In this document: piece by piece, positions 37,582 to 46,518 of the stretch | How positions within the stretch are numbered: the stretch's first letter is position 1 | Layout of the letters: each line of letters starts with the position of its first letter | Assembly (NCBI GenBank): GCA_030065615.1 | Contig: JASJDR010000022.1 | Coordinates: 1-64,000, forward strand | DNA: 64,000 nt | Origin: Xenococcus sp. MO_188.B8 | Lineage (GTDB): Bacteria; Cyanobacteriota; Cyanobacteriia; Cyanobacteriales; Xenococcaceae | Direction of reading: 5' to 3' | Position numbers and translations under genes: made by a program | Notes under the pieces: generated by a model | Database searches by the model: none | Told to the model about the DNA's origin: nothing | What the model saw: the letters and a program-made list of their open reading frames with translations, nothing else

Positions 37582-39417
37582 TTAGGTGTTCAAGTCCTTA
37601 AGCATCTGTTCAGAAGCTTTAAAGGTCAAGGCGGCGAGACTCAATGTAGTATTGGCACTACCAATAGAAGGCATACTTCCTGCACCGAGCATATAAAGGT
37701 TCTCATGCTCCCAAGAACGCAGATTACTATCAACCACTGAGTTACTTGGAGTCGTGCCCATGACATGAGTTCCTGAAAAATGGTTTCCTCCTCGGAACCA
37801 GTAGCCTTCACCCTCATACTCAAAGTAGGCAGGATCTGTGTCATCGTAGTGGGTGTAATCTTCCGCGCCCAAACGCGCGAAGATCGTCTTAGAAAGCTCT
37901 CGACAGTAAGCAAAGGTCTTTTTGCAGTAATCAGGTACGTCAAAGTGAATGACAGGACGATAATTACCCAGTTGATCTACATATTGGGGATCAATGGTAA
38001 CTCGGTTGTTAGGATTAGCTGGTAATTCGCACATGAAAGCTAGTAGGATCTGCCGTGAAATACGACTGATCAATTCCTGGCGTAGGACGGAGCCATACTT
38101 CTCTTCTTGATCCACAACGTCTCGTACTATATCAGTAGCACCTGTACCTGACCATCCCCAACCATCATTATGGATATCCATCGAGAAGACACATTGATTG
38201 TGACGAAAAGCACCTCGACGAAATGTTCCGATTCCTGATGTCACTAGAGGACCTCGCATAGTACCAGTCACTTCTGGCATCAAACCCCAAGCTAAGAGGA
38301 AGGGGTGATCCATGAGATGGCAGCCCATCAAAGGATTGAGGTTAGACAAATCCGAACCCAGCATCAGCTTGGCATTTTCTACTGCACCGGCTGCTAAAAC
38401 AAATATAGTCTTGTCGCCGCCTCTGACAACTTCAGTAGTATGCTCGGCAGAGTTTTTATTTTCATATTTTTTATAGTGAATCGCAGTGACCCGACCGTTT
38501 TGCCCAACTTCCACCTTATAGGCTACAGCTTGGGAAAGTAAATGTACATTTTCAGGAAAGGCTATTGTTTTTAAAGTTTTTAGAGCATCATACTTGGCTT
38601 GAACTGGACAGATAGGTACACAATTGGCATTTCCTTGACACCGTTCTCCATACTCAACAGTACTTTGAGTGGGAATTCCCTGAGGCACGAATTCGCGACC
38701 ACGATTGGAATATTTGTAATCAGGGTTAGGTACACTATTACGACCCTGAGGAAAGGTACTAAGTTCTAAGGGAATAATCTCGCCATCGAGATCTACGGTA
38801 GTACCATGAATTTTCTCCCTAACTTTTTGATCCAAGTAAGAGGGGGGAAGCTCTTCCATAGGAAAGACATAACCTTCAGTAAAGGGAATACCCAGACCTT
38901 TTTGTCCTTCTACACTTCCAGACACCCCAATCTCATACTCCGCTTGGCGGTAGTAGGGCATCAATTCTTCATAGCTAATCGGCCAGTCCAGACCTTGTCC
39001 GTACTTACTCCGCAACTCAAAATCTTCAGGTAACATTCGGAGAGTTTTGCCTTCCCAATGCATAGTTGTCCCCCCCAAAACTCTAGTATAGGAACCGCTC
39101 AGGGGAAGAGGACCTTGCTCTTCAAAATAATAATAAGCACCATCAGTGGGGCTCAGCGCATTGGGGTTTTTAGGGTACGGGGCGTTAGCATTCTTTGTTA
39201 CTGCACGGTAAAACGTGTCAACATGGCTTTGAAAGCCTTCTAGGGTTAAGCTTTTGCCAGTACCGGCCTCAAGGATTAAAACTTTTTTTCCTTGTTCACT
39301 TAATTGTTTAGCGGCGATCGCTCCAGCTACTCCTGCTCCGACGATAACAGCATCGTAGGTGGTTCCTGAGACAGTCTGGCAATCAACCAATTTCACAGTC
39401 GTTTGACTTTGGCTCAT
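37582..39417 (-). CDS. GMC-type FAD oxidoreductase, sugar dehydrogenase large-subunit type
   Basis: 611 residues from ATG at 39417, preceded by AAGGAGA; an in-frame TTG at 39432 is not needed. FAD-binding Rossmann motif VIVGAGVAGAIAAKQLSEQG, then VLGGTTMHWEGKTLRM. A cysteine group CQGNANCVPICPVQAKYDAL (C-x5-C-x3-C) matches the position of the [3Fe-4S] cluster in FAD-dependent glucose/fructose dehydrogenases. C-terminal catalytic block GGNHFSGTHVMGTTPSNSVV and ANTTLSLAALTFKASEQML. No signal peptide. The small subunit lies two genes downstream; no cytochrome c subunit is present. Sugar or alcohol oxidation is the likely chemistry, electron acceptor unknown. Confidence 0.88.
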   Translation of the reverse strand: MSQSQTTVKLVDCQTVSGTTYDAVIVGAGVAGAIAAKQLSEQGKKVLILEAGTGKSLTLEGFQSHVDTFYRAVTKNANAPYPKNPNALSPTDGAYYYFEEQGPLPLSGSYTRVLGGTTMHWEGKTLRMLPEDFELRSKYGQGLDWPISYEELMPYYRQAEYEIGVSGSVEGQKGLGIPFTEGYVFPMEELPPSYLDQKVREKIHGTTVDLDGEIIPLELSTFPQGRNSVPNPDYKYSNRGREFVPQGIPTQSTVEYGERCQGNANCVPICPVQAKYDALKTLKTIAFPENVHLLSQAVAYKVEVGQNGRVTAIHYKKYENKNSAEHTTEVVRGGDKTIFVLAAGAVENAKLMLGSDLSNLNPLMGCHLMDHPFLLAWGLMPEVTGTMRGPLVTSGIGTFRRGAFRHNQCVFSMDIHNDGWGWSGTGATDIVRDVVDQEEKYGSVLRQELISRISRQILLAFMCELPANPNNRVTIDPQYVDQLGNYRPVIHFDVPDYCKKTFAYCRELSKTIFARLGAEDYTHYDDTDPAYFEYEGEGYWFRGGNHFSGTHVMGTTPSNSVVDSNLRSWEHENLYMLGAGSMPSIGSANTTLSLAALTFKASEQMLKDLNT

Positions 39418-39542
39418 GTGTTTCTCCTTCAAAGTTAATCTTTCAAGATTTGAGGCTTGATGTTTCCAGGTAAACTCAAATCAAATCTTGACTCTAGGTT
39501 TTTATCCATCTGGGGTAATCAGTTATAGCAATCTGGCTCATG

Positions 39543-39669
39543 CTAGGGCAAACCTAATCTTAGGTGTTAGGAAAAGCAGACGGGATAAAAAAGTTTCAGT
39601 GTTCAGGTGCTATGTTTAGTGAATTGAGAAAATCTTGACTATACAAGGGTTTAGATGGGTTTGCCCTAG
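39543..39669. mobile_element. possible small MITE with CTAGGGCAAACC inverted ends
   Basis: CTAGGGCAAACC at 39543 and its exact inverse GGTTTGCCCTAG ending at 39669 enclose about 100 bp with no ORF. TA sits inside both ends. Located in the 554-bp gap upstream of the GMC gene, whose remaining part is AT-rich, without a gene, and may hold its promoter. Confidence 0.5.
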
Positions 39670-39971
39670 AACCCATAGCTGATAATTTGCATTTTGACTA
39701 ACTGATCATTAGTACAATAAACCTTTTTCCTAATTCTCCATCAATACTTTTTGTTTATTTAATAATTGTTAATTATTACTCGTAAATATTTTTGAGTTAT
39801 GATTTTGTAATAAATTTGTGGTTAATACAGGATTAATACTGAGAAGCAAAAAATGTAGATCTTCATTAAAAAGCTCTAATTTTTTGCCTAAAAATACCAA
39901 CAAATCTTGTTAATTTTCCAAATCTTTGCTGTTTACAGTATTATTTTTTGAAGAAAAAAAGCCAAAAATTC

Positions 39972-42497
39972 TTAGCTTAAAGCATTCAACTTTACTTGAG
40001 CAATATTCACATAATTGTAGACTCCTGTGGTTCCTCCATTACCACCTGTATAGTTTGCATTATGAGCAAAACTAGACATATTAATAGCCTGCTCATCGCC
40101 AAAAATCTTAATTTCATAATCTTGACCAGCAACTAAGTCAACTTGGGTAAAAATAACCGAAGACTCTAGCCAGCGCTCCCAAGTTCCAAGCTGGGGCATG
40201 ATTAGATAACCATCGGCAACTAGTTGATTATTTGGTAAATTCCTCATTTGCAAATGTTTAACTGCACAAGTGATTCCCGTATTGATCGCCCCTGCACCAT
40301 TTCCTGCCACCACCTGAATTGCATGAGGACCGCTCAACTGAGCTGGTATGTTTACTGTAATAGTATGTCCAGGTTCGCCCCAATTGTCGAAATGTTCTCG
40401 CCCATGGGTAAAAGACCGATTACCGCCGATGACAGAAAACTGATCAGCATTAACGGCATAAATGCGATCGCTATTAGGGCCCCAATAACAGAAGGGTTGG
40501 GAACGTTGGGAAGTTGTGCCGCTACTTATATAAACTGTTTCTAGATTGTAACAATAGCTAGGCGATCGCGCTCCTTGGGTGTTGAGATCGCGCCAACTGG
40601 TAAGATAACCTGGGAGTCCCTGAGCCACTAGTGAGCCATCTCGATAGACATTAACCGTTACTTCATCAGGATTTTCTTGATTGAGATTAAACCTTATTTC
40701 TAATTGATCGGCGATCGCGGTTATAGATTCCACTATCGGTGGTCGCGGGGCAAACCTGAAGCGATAATCTGCCAGGTTAGTTACCAGATTAAGGGGAGAA
40801 GTTTCTGTCTTACCCTCGACTAAATCAACTTCTATAATATTATTCTCGATCAACATTGACTCAGTAATCTTTGAGGTAATCCCTTGTCCATTAAGACGAA
40901 TTGCTCCCACAGCATAAGCTCCCGCCATCTCCTCAGTTACAGAGGGTAAATTAAGCGTAATATCCAGTTGATGACCTCGATAGAGCAAACCCTTGAGGAC
41001 TAATCGATTCGATTGAGGTAACAGCTGGTTGCGAAATTCACGGGTAATATAGGGAGCAATAATAATTCCAGAATCTGTCCAAGTAAGTCCAAAAATCCCC
41101 TCATGGATCATCGATAAATAACCAGCCACTGACCAGAGTTGACGGGGAGAATTTACCTGGGGTTCCTTTTGTTCCGAATCTATTTCCACTCGCCCAGTAA
41201 CAGCATCGAAATTTTCCATATTCGATAAACTGAGGGCCGCACCTCGCACTAGAGAACTGACCCCTAAGGTAACAGCTTGATCATTTTGCACCTTTTGAGC
41301 TGCCTTGAGCCAAAAAGCCGTCACAAAAGGCCAAATCGCTCCATTATGATAAATAAGAGTATCCCTTTGTTGCGGCCAAATAACAGTAGCGCCTTTAGGT
41401 AAATGAGGATAATGAGCAACTATTTGCTGGGCTTGCTCCTCATCGGCAATATCTAGCAAAATCGCCAAGGCATTACCTAATAAATCATATTGATAGGCAG
41501 CCCCAGGGGCAAAGGTGGTGGTAATAAAAGTCGAGTAAAGTTGTTGCTCTGGTAAATAGAGCTGGGTGCGGATTGCTTGCCGTAAATCCTGCGCCCATTG
41601 CTGATACTTTTGTTGTTCAGCACTGTTGCCCAATTCTCCAGCGAGAGTAGCAGCTAAGCGGAGGGCATTATAATGACAACAATTAGTTGACAGGGCTTTG
41701 GACATGCCAATTTGCACTGGATCTGCTGCCACCCATCGGGGATAAGTTTGTTCGCGCCAATCTAAGAAGGACTGTTCGCCTCGGTACAGACCATCTCGGA
41801 CATCAAAGATCACTTGCCGATCCTGTTCAATAGTATTTTTGAGAGCCTCATAGGAACGTTGGGCAAAATCGCGCCGAGTGTTACCTTGAAGTTGTCGCAA
41901 CAAAGCCTGGCAACCAAAAGACCAAGTAACGCGATCGCTTGATATGGGATAGCTCCCTCCCGTGCCGGTGTCTTGTATAATTTGCCGGCTGCCCCCTTCC
42001 CGACGTTCAGAGAGTTTAAAATTCACCGAATTTAAGGCTCGCATCGGGTCAACAACAGCTAAACTCAGATTCACCGAATAGGAAATATCCCTGGTCCAAA
42101 CATAAGTCCAGAATAAACCCGTCTCAAAATAGCCGCCTTCAGGAGCCGGAATCGCTTGTCCATCAAGATAGGCACCATCTCGAATCTCCGATACTGAACA
42201 TTGACGAACTTCTTCGAGAGCCAGGGCATAAAGCCCATCAAACCAAATATGATTACTCTCAAGGGTAGGATAATCTCCTGATTCGACAATTTCCCTGGGA
42301 TTGACTAAATATTCTTGATAAAGTTGACGTTGCTGATCATATAATTTCTGCTCAAAGGGGGCATTGGTGTGAATGGAAAAGCGTCTGGTGTTTCCTGTCT
42401 GCTCAACAGTAAATCTCGCTTCATATTCACTATCTTTTTCCCTCAGTACTTCTAGATCTTTGGTGGTTTCAGACAATAAAATTGATAGATTTGTCAT
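39972..42497 (-). CDS. six-hairpin glycosidase-like protein (glycogen-debranching/GH63-like fold)
   Basis: 841 residues from ATG at 42497 with AGGATTATT upstream; a longer frame to 42554 begins inside a palindromic repeat. The alpha/alpha-barrel signature is clear: GLFWTYVWTRDISYSVNLSL near residue 150, GGSYPISSDRVTWSFGCQAL, NGAIWPFVTAFWLKAAQK and SVAGYLSMIHEGIFGLTW. The C-terminal 250 residues look like beta-sandwich modules (VTVNVYRDGSLVAQGLPGYL, HAIQVVAGNGAGAINTGITC). No signal peptide, so a cytoplasmic protein. Substrate not identified. It lies 92 bp downstream of the GH15 gene and shares its strand. Confidence 0.7.
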   Translation of the reverse strand: MTNLSILLSETTKDLEVLREKDSEYEARFTVEQTGNTRRFSIHTNAPFEQKLYDQQRQLYQEYLVNPREIVESGDYPTLESNHIWFDGLYALALEEVRQCSVSEIRDGAYLDGQAIPAPEGGYFETGLFWTYVWTRDISYSVNLSLAVVDPMRALNSVNFKLSERREGGSRQIIQDTGTGGSYPISSDRVTWSFGCQALLRQLQGNTRRDFAQRSYEALKNTIEQDRQVIFDVRDGLYRGEQSFLDWREQTYPRWVAADPVQIGMSKALSTNCCHYNALRLAATLAGELGNSAEQQKYQQWAQDLRQAIRTQLYLPEQQLYSTFITTTFAPGAAYQYDLLGNALAILLDIADEEQAQQIVAHYPHLPKGATVIWPQQRDTLIYHNGAIWPFVTAFWLKAAQKVQNDQAVTLGVSSLVRGAALSLSNMENFDAVTGRVEIDSEQKEPQVNSPRQLWSVAGYLSMIHEGIFGLTWTDSGIIIAPYITREFRNQLLPQSNRLVLKGLLYRGHQLDITLNLPSVTEEMAGAYAVGAIRLNGQGITSKITESMLIENNIIEVDLVEGKTETSPLNLVTNLADYRFRFAPRPPIVESITAIADQLEIRFNLNQENPDEVTVNVYRDGSLVAQGLPGYLTSWRDLNTQGARSPSYCYNLETVYISSGTTSQRSQPFCYWGPNSDRIYAVNADQFSVIGGNRSFTHGREHFDNWGEPGHTITVNIPAQLSGPHAIQVVAGNGAGAINTGITCAVKHLQMRNLPNNQLVADGYLIMPQLGTWERWLESSVIFTQVDLVAGQDYEIKIFGDEQAINMSSFAHNANYTGGNGGTTGVYNYVNIAQVKLNALS

Positions 42498-42545
42498 TTT
42501 TAATAATCCTAGAAAATTACTGACAAACTGATAAGCATTGGGCAA

Positions 42546-42562
42546 GGTGGGCATTGCCCACC
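42546..42562. repeat. GGTGGGCA-T-TGCCCACC palindrome
   Basis: Perfect 8-bp arms with a single-base loop, followed by CTACAAG. This GGTGGGCATTGCCCACCCTAC unit is a common dispersed cyanobacterial palindrome. It lies between two glycosidase genes and could act as a mild terminator or mRNA-stability hairpin. Confidence 0.8.
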
Positions 42563-42588
42563 CTACAAGAACTAATCGCTAAGGGATT

Positions 42589-45009
42589 TTAATATCTGGC
42601 CCTAACGATTTCGTAGGAATCCCAAATATTCTTATCAGTTAAGGACTTGACTAACTTGATATATTCGGCATGAGTCCATGCTAAGGGAGTTGCACTGTCA
42701 GTTCCTTTACCAAGGGTATAGTTATAGGTTTCATTAGAACCTACTCCGTCCCAAACTTGTTCAGGAAGCATGAAACTATCATTGGCAAAATATTCCATGG
42801 CTCGAACATAGATATCACTGATCTGGGCAACCTCAGCATCACTAATAGTGCCGCCATTGTTAGCCTTAGCTAACTCAAGCTCATAATGACCTCGTTCCCC
42901 AGTAAAGAAGGGCCAAACCCGTCCTCGTTGATGAATATCTCCACCGATATAGCCGCCACCATCGTTAATGCGTTCCCCATAACCATCATTGCCATAGCGT
43001 CTAAAACCTGGATACTGATTACCATCAAAGGTGAAATCGTACCTAATCTTTAAGTTATCTGGATCAATGTCTGGAGTTTGCGAAGTATTCTCAATATGGT
43101 CAAGTTCGCAGACAGTAGCAGCAATGTTGGCATCATTACCGGCTTTAATTCCATAGCGGACTAATTCTAAAAATCCGCCATCTATAACAAATGTTTCATT
43201 AATGGCATTTTTACCATTACTCCCCAGAATATTAGCCCCATCATTCGGATTATCATTTTGGGTGATTCTGACAAAATAGTCTCCTGAGTGATTACAGAAA
43301 TCAGTTAATCCAGAAGTGGTAAACATAAATTTATCCACATGATTCTGATATTCATCAGCTTTACCGAAGTAAGATTGAGAAGCATCGGAATCACCAGCTG
43401 CATTTTTAGCAATATCCCCTGCTGTGACCAATCCTGTAATTATCGCTGCAGTAGTAGAAGGAGAATTACCGTATTGCTCTTCCCAACGTTCTTGCTGAGT
43501 ATAGGGAGGAATAATCTCAGGACCACCTTGAAGACCGTTGTTAATCGTGTTGTTCTTAGCTAAAAATTCTGCAGCTGGCTTCAACATGTTATTGTAGGCG
43601 TTGCGCATCTGACTATCAGACAGAATACCTGCTTTCCACAATTTCCAACCTAGCATGATGGGCATGGCAGTTTGATCTAACTGAACCCCTACCCATTCTA
43701 AAGTGCCGTCAACATGGGTTTTCTGTAAAAACCAACCCTTATCCCCAAACTGATTGTTTTTCACTTGAACTTGGGGTAAATATTCAAAGGCAACTAGGGG
43801 AGTTTCCGTATCTCCTAAAGCTAACAAAGCCATGGCTACTTGATAAAAATCTCTCGGCCAAACCGCTCTATATCCTGTAGCAAAGCTATCCGCATTGACA
43901 GTATCACCCCAAGGGACTGACAAAGAGGCAATTAAGGCTCCTGCATTGCTTTTATCCTCCATGGTTTTTAAGACGAAAGCACTGGCATAGAGTTGTTTCC
44001 CGTTATCCCCTGTATTGGCAATCATGGCAGGAACATTACTAAGACTGGCTAAATAATCTTCCCAGCCCACAGCAGAACCTGTGCCATTGTATTTAGCTAA
44101 CAGACTGTCATAACCTTCAGTTAGAGAACCATCAGCTTGAGCAGTCGCTTCTTCATAGTTACTGCCAAATCCCACAACTAGATCAAAGGTAGCGGTTTGA
44201 CCGGCACTCATAGTTGGTAACTGAGCCATCATGGCTACATTTCCTGGATTATTTTGATCGGTATAGTCATAAGTCCAGTCCATGAACCCATTATCAGCTA
44301 AGTCTTGATAACCATCACTACTACCCACATATCCAGCCGAAGTTTTTACAAAGGGAGTGGTACTTTTAACGCTCACATAAACATTTTCCCCTTCACGGGC
44401 GTTGAGACTGTTTCTAGAAACAAAAGCCACATCGTTTGTGCCCGTATTCTCCATATGAGGATTAACCAGAATATAGGGGGTAATATTGTTTTCTTTCGCC
44501 GTAAAAATTACCCTGGTAAACAAAGTTTGGCGATCTGGATCGGTAAAAACATGTTTTTCAATGGTGTATTTGCCGTCTTTATCTGTATTTACAAGACGAT
44601 AAGCAGGGGAAAGAGGACGGCCACTGCTATCAGTGTCTATGTAATTTACAGTGCTATCGGTGTCAACTTTTTCTTCATCGAAAAAACCATTGCCCGTCAC
44701 TAAGAACTCTAAGTCTTTGATTTGGGCTCGATCAATTTCCCCATAGGCAGTTTCGGTGACAATGCCTTGGGCTAGAGAAAACCAAACTTTAGAGATCGTA
44801 TTAGTTGGACCACCATCCTGATATTTTTGATCAACATACTGTTCATAGGAGGTGCCAATACCTTGCTTTCCGGCATAGGACCAAACGGAGGTAGACCCTG
44901 GTGCACCAGGAGCTTGACCCCCTCCCACTGCCCAAGCAGTATTAGTTCCTAAGAACCAAGCAATGCAAAGGACAATCAAATTTATAAATAACCAACGTTT
45001 GATGTTCAT
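42589..45009 (-). CDS. secreted GH15 glucoamylase (glucan 1,4-alpha-glucosidase)
   Basis: 806 residues. Sec signal WLFINLIVLCIAWFLGTNTA, cleaved near AWA-VGG. N-terminal bacterial glucoamylase beta domain (residues about 28-295: PGAPGSTSVWSYAGKQGIGT, KVWFSLAQGIVTETAYGEID), then the GH15 alpha/alpha barrel (VPWGDTVNADSFATGYRAVW, PRDFYQVAMALLALGD, TLEWVGVQLDQTAMPIMLGW). Both catalytic glutamates are present in QERWEEQYGNSPST (acid) and FMLPEQVWDG (base). It should release glucose from starch, glycogen or dextrin-like glucans in the periplasm or outside. A secreted enzyme of this kind is uncommon in cyanobacteria and points to use of external or exopolysaccharide glucans. Part of the minus-strand carbohydrate cluster. 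Confidence 0.88.
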   Translation of the reverse strand: MNIKRWLFINLIVLCIAWFLGTNTAWAVGGGQAPGAPGSTSVWSYAGKQGIGTSYEQYVDQKYQDGGPTNTISKVWFSLAQGIVTETAYGEIDRAQIKDLEFLVTGNGFFDEEKVDTDSTVNYIDTDSSGRPLSPAYRLVNTDKDGKYTIEKHVFTDPDRQTLFTRVIFTAKENNITPYILVNPHMENTGTNDVAFVSRNSLNAREGENVYVSVKSTTPFVKTSAGYVGSSDGYQDLADNGFMDWTYDYTDQNNPGNVAMMAQLPTMSAGQTATFDLVVGFGSNYEEATAQADGSLTEGYDSLLAKYNGTGSAVGWEDYLASLSNVPAMIANTGDNGKQLYASAFVLKTMEDKSNAGALIASLSVPWGDTVNADSFATGYRAVWPRDFYQVAMALLALGDTETPLVAFEYLPQVQVKNNQFGDKGWFLQKTHVDGTLEWVGVQLDQTAMPIMLGWKLWKAGILSDSQMRNAYNNMLKPAAEFLAKNNTINNGLQGGPEIIPPYTQQERWEEQYGNSPSTTAAIITGLVTAGDIAKNAAGDSDASQSYFGKADEYQNHVDKFMFTTSGLTDFCNHSGDYFVRITQNDNPNDGANILGSNGKNAINETFVIDGGFLELVRYGIKAGNDANIAATVCELDHIENTSQTPDIDPDNLKIRYDFTFDGNQYPGFRRYGNDGYGERINDGGGYIGGDIHQRGRVWPFFTGERGHYELELAKANNGGTISDAEVAQISDIYVRAMEYFANDSFMLPEQVWDGVGSNETYNYTLGKGTDSATPLAWTHAEYIKLVKSLTDKNIWDSYEIVRARY

Positions 45010-45170
45010 GAGTGTATTCCTAAGTAACTCTGAAACTTGTGCTCAGCACAATTGTTAACGTAAGCTTCAGTAGCAGTCGCCGTTGCAAGATTGTTGCATT
45101 CTTCGACCCTACAGAAATCCCAATTTTCCCCCTTCCCCACCCACCTACCTTCTCTTAATAATTATTCGAT

Positions 45171-46196
45171 TTAACGACCTGCAACTCCGGGTGCGAGGGG
45201 CTTAAGCCGAAAAATGTAATAGGGCGGACTAGAGGTATCTTCTCCCGCATTAAGAGGAGCTGACATATTTAACTGATCGCAATTGCAATATAAATAACCG
45301 TCTGCCCCAAAGCTAAAGGAATCTGTCCAAGCTAATTTTTCGTCGGTGATTAACCTTTGGTAAGAGCGATCAGGTTTAATTACGCCAATCCCATTGGCGG
45401 CTAAATCTCCCAGATAGAGATTGTTATCTTGGTCAATGGAAATGCCATCACAAATCGGGCGATCGCTATATCGTTCAACTCGACTGGCTAGATCAGCTGC
45501 ACTTAAATAGGGATTACACAAATCAGCACTCTTGGCGCGATACATACCAGTGCCGTGCATCGGGCAAAAGTAAAGCCATTCATTTTTAGCATCGAGAACC
45601 AGACCATTAACTCCCAAGTGAGGACGAATTAAAGTTCCATCAGGTTGCTTAATGCTTACGGCAAGTCCATTCATGACAAGATCTATATTTTCTGGGATTA
45701 CACTTTGATGTCCTTGTAAAATACGTGTAGCTAATCCTGTCTGCAAATCGACTCTAATGAGCGCTGATTCGGGACCTGTTATGGGATCGGAAATATAGAT
45801 CACATTACGGGTCAAATCGATCGCTAAATCGTTAATAAAGGAGTTAGGCAAGGTAATGGGGGGAGGTAAATAAATTACCCGTGCCAGTTGATTTTTACGG
45901 GTATCCCAAGCTACCAGTTTCGGCAGTGACTTACTTTGATTTCCGTTATCCAGTATCCAGACATAACCATTAGCATCAGCCTGAATTCCTAAGACAGCGT
46001 CAAAGGTAATAAGTTGGGACTCAGACCCACTGGGAAAAGGTTCTAAATGCCCGTCAACTAGTTCGGCTACGCGAATTTCCGGATTGTAAAACTGATGCAG
46101 GCTCAGAAAAATTCGACCATCTGGCGTTAAGGTAATATTCCCTGGCGGCACAGGCAAGGAGGCCACTACGGTTAAGGTATCAGATAAGGTTTTCAT
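45171..46196 (-). CDS. royal-jelly/Yellow (L-dopachrome tautomerase-like) six-bladed propeller protein
   Basis: 341 residues with repeated propeller strands: LPVPPGNITLTPDGRIFLSL, AVLGIQADANGYVWILDNGN, LINDLAID-type block FINDLAIDLTRNVIYISDPI, GVNGLVLDAKNEWLYFCPMH, and CDGISIDQDNNLYLGDLAAN. The pattern matches the major royal jelly protein/Yellow family, close to SMP-30/gluconolactonase propellers. No signal peptide is seen. It could be a lactonase for aldonolactones made by the oxidases around it, or a tautomerase; the sequence alone does not decide. 162 bp downstream of the GH15 start on the map, same strand. Confidence 0.75.
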   Translation of the reverse strand: MKTLSDTLTVVASLPVPPGNITLTPDGRIFLSLHQFYNPEIRVAELVDGHLEPFPSGSESQLITFDAVLGIQADANGYVWILDNGNQSKSLPKLVAWDTRKNQLARVIYLPPPITLPNSFINDLAIDLTRNVIYISDPITGPESALIRVDLQTGLATRILQGHQSVIPENIDLVMNGLAVSIKQPDGTLIRPHLGVNGLVLDAKNEWLYFCPMHGTGMYRAKSADLCNPYLSAADLASRVERYSDRPICDGISIDQDNNLYLGDLAANGIGVIKPDRSYQRLITDEKLAWTDSFSFGADGYLYCNCDQLNMSAPLNAGEDTSSPPYYIFRLKPLAPGVAGR

Positions 46197-46263
46197 AATT
46201 TTTTTCTATTTGATGTGCCAAGGTTAGGACATTAGTAAACGCCCAAGCCTATGATTAGTAAAC

Positions 46264-46408
46264 TTTTGACTTCTCCTCCTGGTTTGGTTCCCCTCCTGCT
46301 CCCCTCCTCGGAGGGGCTGGGGGTGGGTTGGGTTAGGGGTGGGTTGGGTTAGGGGTGGGTGACTTTTGATATGCGGAGCGGTATCCTTTAGGACTTGCGC
46401 GTAGCGCT
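46264..46408. repeat. composite dispersed repeats
   Basis: 46264-46370 carries CCCCTCCTCGGAGGGG and three tandem GGGTTAGGGGTGGGTT-type units, nearly the reverse complement of 4921-5000. 46371-46408 holds ATGCGGAGCGGTATCCTTTA and TTGCGCGTAGCGC, the former also in the 24.1 kb mosaic. Separates the Yellow-like and peroxidase genes. Confidence 0.75.
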
Positions 46409-46518
46409 ATATAATCTTATGCAACCGTTACCCATTGGAGATCGCAATTCCCTAAGGTACTGGTAGAAGTTCACGCTTGTCATGCCAAACGGTGCTAGTT
46501 CAATCAAACCAATAAGTT

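Noticed and set aside
37641..37943. 100-residue frame opposite in phase inside the GMC gene
   Set aside because: Alternative-frame shadow of the C-terminal part of the oxidoreductase.
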